A stretch of DNA of 64,000 bases from Gloeopeniophorella convolvens (lineage: Eukaryota > Basidiomycota > Agaricomycetes > Russulales): the NCBI GenBank assembly GCA_022496205.1, contig WTXD01000021.1:186001-250000 (forward strand), written 5' to 3'. Both the position numbers and the translations under genes were made by a program. Shown here one piece after another: positions 1 to 10,275 of this stretch (the stretch's first letter is position 1; the number at the start of each line of letters is the position of its first letter). The notes beneath the pieces are model-generated. The model worked only from the letters and a program-made list of their open reading frames with translations. It did no database searches and was not told the origin of the DNA.

Positions 1-762
1 CAACCCGTCCGCGGCAGCGCAGCGGCGCGCCGGGCGCGGGCCGGACGCAGAGGGCCACGGCTGGGGACGGGGCAAGACGGCCGTCGAGGAGGAGGAAGAG
101 GAGAGCGCGAAAGGCTCGTCGTCGGACGAGGACAGCAGCAGCGAGAGCGAGGGCAAGCCTGGCGAGGGTGTGGACAGCAGCGAGGACAGCAGCGAGGCCA
201 ACGGTGCGCCGAATCCTCTCCCTCCAATCCGACGCGATCACTGACTGGCTCTGGCTCTGGTACAGATCTCATCGCGCCGCAGCGGCACGCCCGGCCACCC
301 GCGCGCAGAGCAGCAAATGCAAATGTGCGCCTCGTCCCGCTGCAGGCTCAGTCTTCCTCGTCCAAGGGTGGCGCGGCGAGCAAGGACGCAACCTTCGGCC
401 AGCGCCGCTCCGCCTCCGCGCGGCGCCCGCAGGCGTCTACCCGCGCGCACGACGACGACGCGCACGTGTTCCGCAAGGGCGACGGCTCCGCCGAGGTGTC
501 GTGGGTGCCCGCGCGCCGCTCCGCCAGGTTTGGCGCGGTGGGAGACGATGAGGGCGGCGACAGCCTCGTCGCGGGTGGCGGGCGGGCGCACAAGAAGCCG
601 GGCGCGGACGCGCGCAAGGGGGTGGAGCGCTTCGGCGCGGGGATGGAGCGCGGGGGCGAGGACCCCGCTGCGCGCGCGCTGAACGAGTCGGAGCGCAGCG
701 GGCGCAAGGAGCGGCGGCGCGGCGTGCGCAGCGGGAGTAAAAACACGTTCCGGCGGATGTAG
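1..762 (+). CDS. C-terminal part of probable ENP2/NOL10-like ribosome biogenesis protein (5' truncated by window edge)
   Basis: The gene enters the window in frame (codons from base 2) and ends at the stop at 760-762. One intron is read at 204-265 (donor gtgcgc, acceptor tacag); joining gives a continuous frame. The visible protein is a low-complexity nucleolar-style tail: an acidic E/S/D-rich block, then basic stretches, ending in SGSKNTFRRM. ENP2/NOL10 proteins, WD-repeat factors of 40S maturation, end in a similar basic Ser-Lys-Asn-Thr-Phe-Arg tail after a W/F-V-P segment, seen here as EVSWVPARR. The WD repeats themselves would lie upstream of the window, so the family call rests on the tail only. 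It could be another nucleolar protein. The gene converges on the next one, with about 250 bp between the stops. Confidence 0.5.
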   Translation, partial: QPVRGSAAARRARAGRRGPRLGTGQDGRRGGGRGERERLVVGRGQQQRERGQAWRGCGQQRGQQRGQRCAESSPSNPTRSLTGSGSGTDLIAPQRHARPPARRAANANVRLVPLQAQSSSSKGGAASKDATFGQRRSASARRPQASTRAHDDDAHVFRKGDGSAEVSWVPARRSARFGAVGDDEGGDSLVAGGGRAHKKPGADARKGVERFGAGMERGGEDPAARALNESERSGRKERRRGVRSGSKNTFRRM

Positions 763-1012
763 GACCAGCTGGGGCGTTGCGGGCTTCTTTATATACAGAC
801 ATACTTGCTTGTTGCCTCCCTGTAATTGTCCTGGCTGCGAGTCGCCATCAGCTGGCCCGAGATGGTGAAATTGCATCTATTATGCTACAAGAAGGGTGGG
901 GTGGGGCTATGTGGTACACTGCATGGGCATGATGGGCATACACGCCAGATCATAAATAAGTGCAGATCGTTGCAGGTCGGGCGTCGGGCGTCATGAATTG
1001 TCGTGTAGTAGT

Positions 1013-2649
1013 TCACCGCTCCCCAGTAGCCCAGCCAGAGCCACTGCTTTTGCCGCGCACAGATGCGGGTTCGAACGGCGGCGCATTCAGCGAGAGCACG
1101 GACCGCTCCGCGTGCGACTGCGGCGGCGGCGACGACTTGCGCCGCGCGATCACACCCTTGCCGCTGCTGCGCGACGGGTTGCGCGGCAGGGCCGGGGCGG
1201 ATGTGCGCCCGGTGGGCGCCGAGTTGGGCGGGGAGAACGCGGGGCCGCGCGGGTGCGGGTGTGAGTGCTGGTGCTGCGGGCGCTTGTTGCGCCCGTGAGG
1301 GTGGTGCGGGCTGCGACCGTGGTGCGAGCCGTGGCCGTGCGCGCGCACGTCGGCCGCAGGGCTCTCGTCCTCGTGCACCGCGACGGCGACGGGGTCAAAG
1401 GGGTCCGCCTCGATGCGCTCGCGCTCGAGCACCATCTCGCGCAGCTTGGTCTCGAGCTCGCCGACGAGCCCGCCGGGCCCGGGCGCATCGCTGCTGCCGC
1501 TGCCGTCTTCCTCCTTTGCCTCGGCGCTATCCTCCTCCGTGCCGGTGCGCCCCTCGAGCCTTTCGCGCTTCGCACGCAGCTTGTCGAGGCGCGTCTCGAC
1601 TGCCGCGAGCTCGGCGCGCGCGCCCTGGAGCTTGTTGTTTGCCTCTTCCTCGGCCTTCTCACGAAGCGCGCGCCATTCTTCTGCGCGTGCACGCGCCTCG
1701 CTGAAGCGGCGCGACGCGTCGGCAAGTTCCGCGTCCTGCTCGAGGCGTGCGGCGTCAAGCTCGGCGTACTCGGCCTCGACGTCTTCGCGACCTTTGATCG
1801 TCTGTTTGACGGCCTCTTCGAGCGCGCGCACCTTCTGCTTCATGCGAGTATCTCCGGCGGAATGTTTCTGTGCAGCACGCTTGAGAGAAGTTATTTCCGT
1901 GCGCTGAGCAGCTTGCGCCTTCTGAGAGTCCCGCCGCGCAGATTTGAGCGAATTTGAAAGGTTCTCGTGCTCCGCCTGGAGGTGCGAGAGTGAGGCTTTG
2001 AGAGAGGCGAGATGATCTTCGAAGGTCTGAGAATGTGACGGCCCGTTGGGGGTCGAAGGGGGTGAGGGCGATGGAGGTGATGGCGAGGGATCGATGCTGA
2101 GGGAATGAGGAGATGCAGACGAAAAGACGCTGACTTGGGGGATGGTCGAGGCGTTGTCCGGGTCTGATCGTGTGGGGTCGCGAGCTGGTGAGAGATGAGC
2201 GGGCGTCAGGTGCAACTGGGAGGGTACGCACAGGCACTCTCGGTGACGATCCGGCCCTTGAGCTTCTCGTCTCCGGGAATGACACCGAGTTCAATGTCAT
2301 AATTACGCCCAGGCATGAGACCATAGATGATGATCATGGCTTCATCCGCATCATCGTCCAGGCGCGCGAGACATTTCTGCCAGGGGGTTCCGTTGACTTT
2401 GACGGAGACGCCTTTGGAGAGCGTATCTGTTATGACTGGCTGTGTCGCTTTAGTGGCCGATGCGTCGTCGGGGTCATAGTCGTCGTCGGGGAGGAGCAGC
2501 GAGAGAGATGGTTGCGAAGAAAGAGATGAAATGACAAATGTCGCGGAGACTGATGTGATCTCTCTGACAGAAAGCGAAAAACGGGGACGCCACGGGCGGA
2601 TTGACTGCCACTTGGAGGGCGAACCTGGGTCAAACTGAGCGTCTGGCAT
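1013..2649 (-). CDS. FN3-like domain plus coiled-coil protein (acrB-like)
   Basis: Two exons, complement(1013..2184, 2232..2649), separated by a 47-nt intron; phases close exactly. Residues about 60-135 form a beta-rich module reading VKVNGTPWQKCL and later YGLMPGRNYDIELGV, which resembles the fibronectin-III-like head of fungal acrB (ubiquitin-network signalling) proteins. After a Ser/Pro linker comes a long heptad-type coiled coil (residues about 200-380: many E, A, R, L, including LETKLREMVLERERIEAD), followed by a His/Pro/Ser-rich tail with the end WATGER. No catalytic motif or membrane segment was seen. A scaffold role is inferred from the architecture. Its 5' end faces SURF4/ERV29 across a 530-bp divergent promoter. 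Confidence 0.75.
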
Positions 2650-3179
2650 GTGAGCACGCTTGCCTGGGCTCGATCAGTGGGCAAGGCTGCTCGTCGAGAC
2701 TAACTAACCGAGACTAACCGTAGCTAACCGTCGGGTGCGGCATCCGAGTCTTGTCCGGTCCGAATCAGCCCTCGGTCACTCAGTCACGCATATGCATCAC
2801 ACACGTCACACGCAGCGGAGTGACGGGAGCGTGACTGCCGATCCCGAGGCCGGCCAAGGCCCGGTTGTGCCCCGGTCTCTGCGGTGGTTGCTATCCCATC
2901 AGCGGGCGTATCTGCGCTGAGCAAGTTTTGATGTCCATCCTCCAGGGCGTGCAGGCCACCAGTTGATGTTTTGATGAAAAAATGATGCGATAAAAAAACT
3001 TGCTGTGCGTGACTGGCGGTGAGGGAGGCTGCCAAGTGAGGCTGTCGGTCGGGCTGGCCGACCAGTTTGGTCCGTGTCTCACACCAAACCGCCACGTCGC
3101 CATTTCTATTTCTTAAACGCTCCCGCTCTCCCTCGTCTGTCCCGCCCGCTCTCTCGTTCTTCCGCCCCTTGCTCCCATC
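2650..3179. promoter_or_regulatory. Divergent intergenic region between the FN3/coiled-coil gene and ERV29
   Basis: 530 bp between two start codons on opposite strands. It holds three copies of CTAACCG at exactly 10-bp period (2704-2710, 2714-2720, 2724-2730), a spacing that puts the copies on one face of the helix. No ORF of note is present. Pyrimidine-rich runs precede the ERV29 start codon at 3180. Any regulatory function is inference. Confidence 0.4.
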
Positions 3180-4499
3180 ATGTCCTCTCGCATAAGCATC
3201 GCTCGTCCTCAAGGCGCCTCATTCAGCCCAGACCCCCACGGCATTGGCAACTCGCGCCCCTCGTCCGGCTACAGAGCCGCAGATCCAGAAACCCCAGTCG
3301 ACAAGCTTCGCTACTATGCTAAGCAAATTGAGGACTACGTCGAAATATACACTCAGCCCCTCAAGCCCCATCTCCCCACCATTGGCCGCTTCATGATCAT
3401 CGTCACCTTCCTCGAGGACTCGCTCAGGATCGTCACTCAATGGGGGGACCAGCTCTGGTACTTGCAAAAGTGCGTATCACCTCTCCTGGTTTTCCATACA
3501 CCCTCCTCATCGCCCATTTCCGCGTTGTAGACACAGACACTTCCCGTGGGGAATCTCACACATATTCCTCATCCTCAACGTCATCGTAAGCGTCATTTGC
3601 ACTGTCTCCACATCCACTACAGCGCTCATCTCATACTCGCGTAGACGATGCTCGTCGGGTCTGGCGCAGTCGTAACAAAGCGCCACACCGAATATGCCGT
3701 CGCCGGTCTTCTCGCGGTTGTCCTCATCCAAGGGTTCGGCTACGGCCTCATATTCGACCTCAACTTCTTCCTTCGCAACCTTTCTGTCATCGGCGGACTG
3801 TTCATGGTGTTCAGCGATTCCATGATCTCTCGCAAGAAGCTCTTTGCTGGCATCCCAAGCATCAGTGAGACAGACCGCAGGAAATAGTGCGTCAAAACTT
3901 CTTGTCAGCCTCACATACCCTCTCACGCTTATCCTTCTCGCTGCAGCTTCCTCCTTGCGGGCCGTGTCCTCCTCATCTTCCTTTTCCTCGGTTTCATTTT
4001 CCAGGGCAAGTGGAGCTTCGGACGTGCTATCCTCTCGATCTTCGGTCTGGTCGCGTGCATCATGGTCGCCGTTGGCTTCAAGGCCAAGTGGTCCGCATCC
4101 TTCCTCGTCATCACGCTTAGTATCTTCAACGTTGCTGTAAATAACTGGTGGAGCGTCCACTCTGCACACCCCGCGCGCGACTTCCTCAAGTGAGTCTTTT
4201 TCTCCATCCAGTCACCCGTCGAAGCCTATCGGCTCCCTGGAATTGGCGTTATGACCGATGGCTGACACGTGATTCCCTTTAGGTATGACTTCTTCCAAAC
4301 ACTGTGTAAGATCCCTTTTCTAGCCTCTCTGTCAGCCTTGTCTGACATGCTTATTCAGCAATCGTTGGCGGTCTTATCCTACTCGTCAACATGGGACCTG
4401 GTGCGTAGACTATTTCAGTTTCACCCAAGGTGCTGTTGCTTAACGCGCTCGATTCTCGCAGGTGGTCTCTCGGTCGACGAGAAGAAGAAGAACTTCTAA
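3180..4499 (+). CDS. ERV29: SURF4/ERV29 ER-to-Golgi cargo receptor
   Basis: Seven exons: 3180..3469, 3531..3585, 3645..3886, 3947..4189, 4283..4305, 4359..4400, 4462..4499; all phases close. The product is a polytopic membrane protein of about 310 residues. It matches the SURF4 family: an N-terminal soluble stretch with EDYVEIYTQPLKPHLPTIGR, then LEDSLRIVTQW, several hydrophobic segments (GLLAVVLIQGFGYGLIFDL, LLIFLFLGFIF), a NNWW motif, and the C-terminus VDEKKKNF. The KKNF end fits a KKXX dilysine signal for COPI retrieval to the ER. Family members load soluble secretory proteins into COPII vesicles. Exon 5 is only 23 nt. The start was chosen as the first ATG with a family-like N-terminus. 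Confidence 0.95.
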
Positions 4500-7400
4500 G
4501 CTTGCCTGCGATGCGACACGCGGCCAAGGCGTCCGTTCGCGACATGACGGATCAGCCTGTGTTCCGTAGATGAATCGCAGTTTTATTTATATCAGCCGTA
4601 TATGTAGCGATGAATGTGCATGTACCGGAGGGACCAGCTTCATTTCACCCTTCGTGCATTTGACTAGAAACAATCACTAGTCCGTCTGCCTCTTCCCATA
4701 TCGTCGTGAGATCACTCACCATCTTCGATCGAGCCGGCCCGCCGTTTGGCTTTGCTTCTCACGCCAACTTGGTCACGATGTGCGACGTGCCCTGGGTGCA
4801 ACTGCCTGGCTGCACCTTCATTTGCCCATTCTCGTGGATGTGCTGCTCTTCTGAGGAACCGCACCCGTGCCCATTGATTTCCCTGCATTGGTGCTAACTG
4901 GTTTTCGTATGGAGGCACCAGGTGACGGGCCTGGAAGAGCTGCTACCTATCACTGCTTCGCGTTCAATGCAACGCGACTGTCAGCGTTGACTCAGGAGGT
5001 GACCGGGCGTGCCGTGAGATCTGTATTCTATCCTTTTCGATCGAATAATAATTGAAGATTGATACGTTTCGCTCAGCATCATGCAATGGCTTGGCCAAGG
5101 TTGCGCCTCCAATGACAGCACCGTTCGGACCCATATTTCTCCCGTGGACGATGTCGTACACAGCGCCGCCAACCTGAGCGTCTCGAGGGCTACCACGGCT
5201 CGGCCATCCCGGAATCGCTCGTAGGCGATACACGGCCCCGGATGGCACCCAACAAGGCAAAGTCGCGGCCGGCGAGCACGATTTGCATGCGGATCGCCCG
5301 CCCGCGTCCTCCGTCCTCGCGCGGACGGAGCCCACCGATGACGGAGTGACGCGGACTTTTGTGTGCCTGCCCACTAACGTCTGCGGTGTTACCTCAAAAT
5401 CCGGCGCTTCATCTCCGCGATTCTAGCTTGCTTTCCAACAGAAAGTCGGACTCGGTGAGATCGCTTGGGAGGTACGTGCCCACCGACCGACCCCTCAATT
5501 GATAATTGTCCACCGCACCCCACAACTCAGTTTTCCCGGCTAATTCGGCGTCTCGTGCGGTCGACCATGTGCTCGCCGACGCTCGCCGCGCAGCATTTGC
5601 AAAATAGCAGAGTCTTGGTCGCTCTTAACTTCGTCGGACCAATCAGGGGCACCCGGGCGTGACGTGAGTGTGCAAGTGTGCTCGCAGGTCGTAATTTGCC
5701 ACTGGAGGCATCGCGTGCCGTAAGACTGCGAGCACAATGCTCACTGAAAAGAGAGCCGGCTTCGAGAATTCCTGGCGCACTTGCAATGTGCGTCCGGCGC
5801 GACTCGCCATGTCGAGAAGACGCGATCTTACCGACGTCCAGATCTGCGTGCGAGCCTCGGCTGCTGGTGACAAGCTAAGTAGATCCTTGGCCAGTTGGCG
5901 CATTCAATCGTTTTGTATAGGCGCGCCTAATCTCGCAAAAGCCGTAAGCGAGCTTTCATCCCCTTGCCAACTCATTGGGCAATTATGCCTTGTATGGACA
6001 AGCAGGCGAGCCAATAACGCGTCCGTCTGCGCGGGCTGGATGCCGTGCAAGGCGAGCCCGTGAGAACTGGCCAAATCGCGCTCTCTGCCTCACCAGATCT
6101 TCAGACTCGCCGTCCGACTGTCCTGGAGCTTGCCGGCCGTTTGGTCATAAGACACGCCGTGCCCCATTCTCGACGGCGCCCGGTGTTGCGCAGAACACTT
6201 CCAGCATTCGCTATAACGGTCCTAGCGTGCGTGCTCTCGCTGCATTTTGCTCTCCGCCTTGCAACGCTGTCGCGGGGTGCGCAGTAAACCGACGACGTCT
6301 TTACGCTCATTGCATCATGGCACTGGCTTGTCACGTCGAACATACTTAGCAGAAGTCAAACGTCGATCACAATGCGATGACGCCAGGCGCCGTACTCCGG
6401 TTGATCCCACTAATGCCCCCGTGCCATGTCCTATTTCCAGGGATAAACCGGAAAGCCCTAAGCGCCATCCACTTGGAAAACCGGCGAGAGCTGAACAAGC
6501 TGCCAACCACAAAGCCGAAAGGATGGCTGCAGCGATGCTTCAATGTCCCCGATGTCACAGGATGTAGAGAAGAACAAGTTCGCTGCGCGAGACCGAGTCA
6601 TTGCGCTCCTGGGGCCTCGGGCCCTCGCGCTCTGTTTCGCGCTCAGCTCTGCTCACAAAGATCTCGTGCGGCCAGCGCCGCGCTGCGAGTCAGCACCGCG
6701 CCCGACGACGAGTCTATTCCTTATCGAAGCACGGGCCCAGGCTCTCTCCTCTCGCCACGACCCGCCGCCACTGTATTGCCATGACCGGCCTCTCTCTCCC
6801 CATGCGAGGGCACTACTGCAATTGGACGACCTCGTTGGCGTAACGGACCCAGCATGGTTAAATGCAAGCGCCAGGCCTCCGATGCCACGGTGCCGACATG
6901 CTGTTGCGTTGCTTTCCGACCCCCCTTCCCCAAGGAGCGACTCTTCGAATCCACAGGCCGTCGGTGGAAGGGTGAACCATGTTAAGGCCCAACGCCCGCG
7001 ATGCTACAACCGACGACCGTACTACGTCTGCTATCCCCATAAAGCTATATTCTTATTTTAAAGTTACGTTTTCGCCATGACCAGAAGGCAGCTCGAAATC
7101 ATCTTGCTGATGATAGACGCTTCGGCCCGCACAACCAGTAAGCAAAGTGCTTTTTACTTCATCGCACAACCGTTCTCTAAACTATCTTTGGAGACGACAG
7201 CGACGGGTCGCGCCCCTCTCTGTAGACTGTCCGGGCCCTTCCCAACATATTCGGATATACCATTCAAGACAGCTGCGCTGCGCCGCGCGATCCATCGCTC
7301 ATCGTTTCAATCCGGGATTTGCCACGACCATATCCTGCTGGGGCCCTGCGAGCCTGGGCTCCTCGCCCAGGCCGCCGTGCGCGATGCGTTGCTCAGTACC

Positions 7401-8331
7401 GTTCCGTCCCGCTTGCCCGGCTGCCCTGGTCCGGCCTCTTGTGCCGCGGGCAGGGCAGGGCAGCGTATGCGAGAGGGGGCCATTGGGGGTCCCGGCAGAA
7501 GCGTATGAATACAAATCTCCCGCCCTCACTGTTTTCCCGGCACAATCTTAGCGAGTTATCGGCGGCGAAGGCAGCATCGACACCCGTGCGTGCGTCGGTG
7601 CTGCTGAAATTCATCGGTCCTCCGTATCGGATTCCCATGTATAGGTGTAGGATGCTAAGGGAATCTTCTGCCGCCATGGGCTCCACATCGCGGTAAGGCA
7701 CCGTACGTCAGGTTGTGTCTGTTCTGGATGTTCCAACTCGGCGAATAGAAGACATCGTGTGCTGAGGGCGATATAATTCACTCGTTGATATTCAGACGGA
7801 AGCGGGGCGGGGGTAGGATGCAGGCTCGATCAGGAGCAAGGGGTACTTTGTCGAAAGCGGTCTAAACAAAAGAGATCGAAGTGAATCTCGATGTGAACTA
7901 ACAATACATGGTCGAACAGGTATGACGAATCCGTGGGTGTTCATGCATTCTCGGAATAGAGAATATCACCGATGAGAGCGAAAGCTGATGTGCTCATCGC
8001 ACTGGTATGGCCCACTGTGGGGAAACAGGGGGGAGCGGGGGAAGGTGCCATCCCCTTCAGGCATAAGGCTGGCAACATCAAGTAGAACCTTCGATTGCGC
8101 CTCTAGGGCGGCGCCAAAAGCAGCAGGTCAACTTGTAAAGGGGTCGTGACGGGGCCGTGGGCGATTATGATGGCCGAAATCCGCTGTAGGGAGTGAGGCG
8201 ACCTACGCTTCCTGGTACACTGATGGACGACCGCCTCGAGTCAGGATTAGACACTGCGCGCGGCGCGGATAGTTGCTGCAGCATGCGTTCGTCTGCGGGG
8301 TCCCTCGTGGTCGAGCACGCCTGCAAATACT
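4500..8331. other. 3.8-kb stretch without a recognisable gene
   Basis: No frame on either strand gives a protein with a recognisable domain or a chain of splice-compatible exons. Open frames are at most about 170 codons and look random. It has no long direct or inverted repeat visible by eye, no tRNA-like sequence and no poly(A)-tailed element. Base composition is moderate, lower in GC than the flanking coding DNA. It could hold decayed transposon DNA or lncRNAs. Confidence 0.5.
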
Positions 8332-9468
8332 CTAGCGGGACGAGCGACGGTGCCTCTCGCGCACTCGGACCACTTGAGGTTCGTGTATGTACCGTTCCAG
8401 GAGGGGGGCTGGGTAAGGCTGCGGCAGTGCCTGTGGGGAGGCGGAGTGGCGGTGGAGGGGGAATGAAGGAGAAATGCCGGAGGGGACAGATCGTGTGCTA
8501 AGATCTACTGGTGGTGCCGTGGAGTGCCCTCGCGAAGAGATATCTTGCGTGTACACATGTGATGTTTGCGGGCCATTTCCCGAAGAGGGAAATATGGTGT
8601 ACAGAGCCCCGGAGTCTGATGAGAGTGTGTAACTCTCCGACCCCGCAGACGTTCCCGAAGCATTGCGCTTCGGGTCATCTCGCTTTCCCTTGGTCGCACG
8701 AGCGCTCCTGAAGAGCCCTTCCGGAACGGGGACCCGGCCAACGTTCGGCACACTCTCGATCGGTGTAAGTTCATCGACGGTCCTCTGGTTGAAGTACGCA
8801 GCTTGGAGAGACTCAGTCGCTGAGAAGGGATAGGATAGTTTTAAGCAGGCCACTTACTCAGATGCCACTTGCGCGTAATGTCTTGCCCTCGGTCCTCGGG
8901 CAAGAACACATAGACGCTGTACGTCTGCTTGATCAGCTTGTCGCTGTCGTGTAAGGGGAAGTTCAGACGCCTGGAACAAAGTTAGAAAGCGTCGATGGAA
9001 CAAGGGGGAGCGGGGGTACATACCCGGCACTGCTGGGATTACGTTCTTGGGCCGGATCTCTTTGGTAATAGAACAAAAACTCCTGCGCGATGCCACCGCC
9101 ATGTGAGAACGCATGAACCTTGGAGGCGCGCCAAGCCAGGGCTGACGAACCTCTCGTATCCGTGATGGCCCCCATGACATCCCGTCAGTCCTGTCGAATG
9201 GGAGATGAGGACACCGATGGAGGCGGGGGAATTGATGAACATACCATCGCTCCATGCTCAGCCCGCCCGAGTCTGAGGTGGATGCGCTACGATCTTCCCA
9301 AATATAGACATTGCCAGAACGGATGGCCTTGCGCTCGTCGGCGTCGAGGCGACGAGTGAGCAAGGTGAGGACATTGCGGGCGACAGCGTGGAAGACCTGG
9401 AGCGCATCTTGGGCTGTGCGTATGCGGCAGTTCTGGAGTGTCGGTTGCTGTTGGTAGGATGGAGACAT
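8332..9468 (-). CDS. WOPR-domain transcription regulator (Gti1/Pac2 family)
   Basis: Five exons: complement(8332..8801, 8858..8970, 9024..9082, 9151..9190, 9245..9468); all phases close. The N-terminal half is a full WOPR DNA-binding domain in two boxes. Box 1 carries DALQVFHAVARN, RRLDADERKAIRSGNVYIW, then WTDGMSWGPSR. Box 2 carries LIKQTYSVYVF and KWHLTAYFNQ. Gti1/Pac2 and Wor1/Ryp1 proteins bind DNA with this domain and control morphological switching and development in fungi. The C-terminal 150 residues are Ser/Pro-rich and unconserved. An upstream in-frame ATG at 9520-9522 would add 18 residues; the later ATG gives the short N-terminus common in the family. The 3' end might contain one more intron. 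Confidence 0.85.
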
Positions 9469-10275
9469 GTGGGCGAGAGGGACTAGAATGGAGGCATGGT
9501 GGATGGAGGACGCGCAGACCATATAGCAGACAGGTCAGGGACAAAAAAAGGTTCCGGCCTAAGAAGCTTATATTTGACTTTTCATAAGGGTTTCCACATC
9601 GAGCCATGATTAAATTTCAGGCCGATCCGGTTCTTGGACCCGCAAGCGCTGTCTGCAGAAGGGGTAAAGGCTGCCATCAATCTGGAGGGAGCGCCGGAGT
9701 CTCCAATGGCTTGTCGAGTTTTGTCGACTGAGTTACTTACGGGTTACCTTACGGCAGGGGCAGCCTGGCCGCCGATCCGATGAGATGGCAGCACTGACAG
9801 CACCCAAGAGCGTGCGCCAGCCGCCAGTCAGTCGGAGCGCGGGGAGCACGTGTTCCCGATGGGGCGACCTCAGACCGGCCAGGGTTTGCTGGGCTTTCCT
9901 GTCCCAGGGTTTCCTAGTGGTTTCCTGCGCGATCAACGCATTTGATTAGTCCGAATCTTGGATCACTTGCTTCCGTCTCCACCCACCGGCTCTCACATCG
10001 GCTTTACCCACAGTTTCCGTTCCGCGAGCGTCCGCAGGCCTTCATTTGCCGGCAGCTCGATCAAATTACCATTTTGCCCACATGCACCAGATTTAACCGA
10101 CAAGCGCTTCCCGAAAAAAGCAGGTCAGCCCTCCCTCGTAAGTTATCAATTGTCGTCCTGTCCGTGAATGGCAGTGCGCTGGAATGAACCGATCCCACGG
10201 GTCCAGATAGTGCAATGGATAAAGACAATGAGCGGCGAAAGTCATCCTGTATGTAAGACAATAACATGCATTCCT
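9469..10275. other. Intergenic region, WOPR gene promoter and DNAJC11 3' flank
   Basis: About 800 bp. The WOPR gene starts at its left edge (reading left) and the DNAJC11-like gene ends at its right edge. No supported gene, repeat or RNA was seen. Confidence 0.5.
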
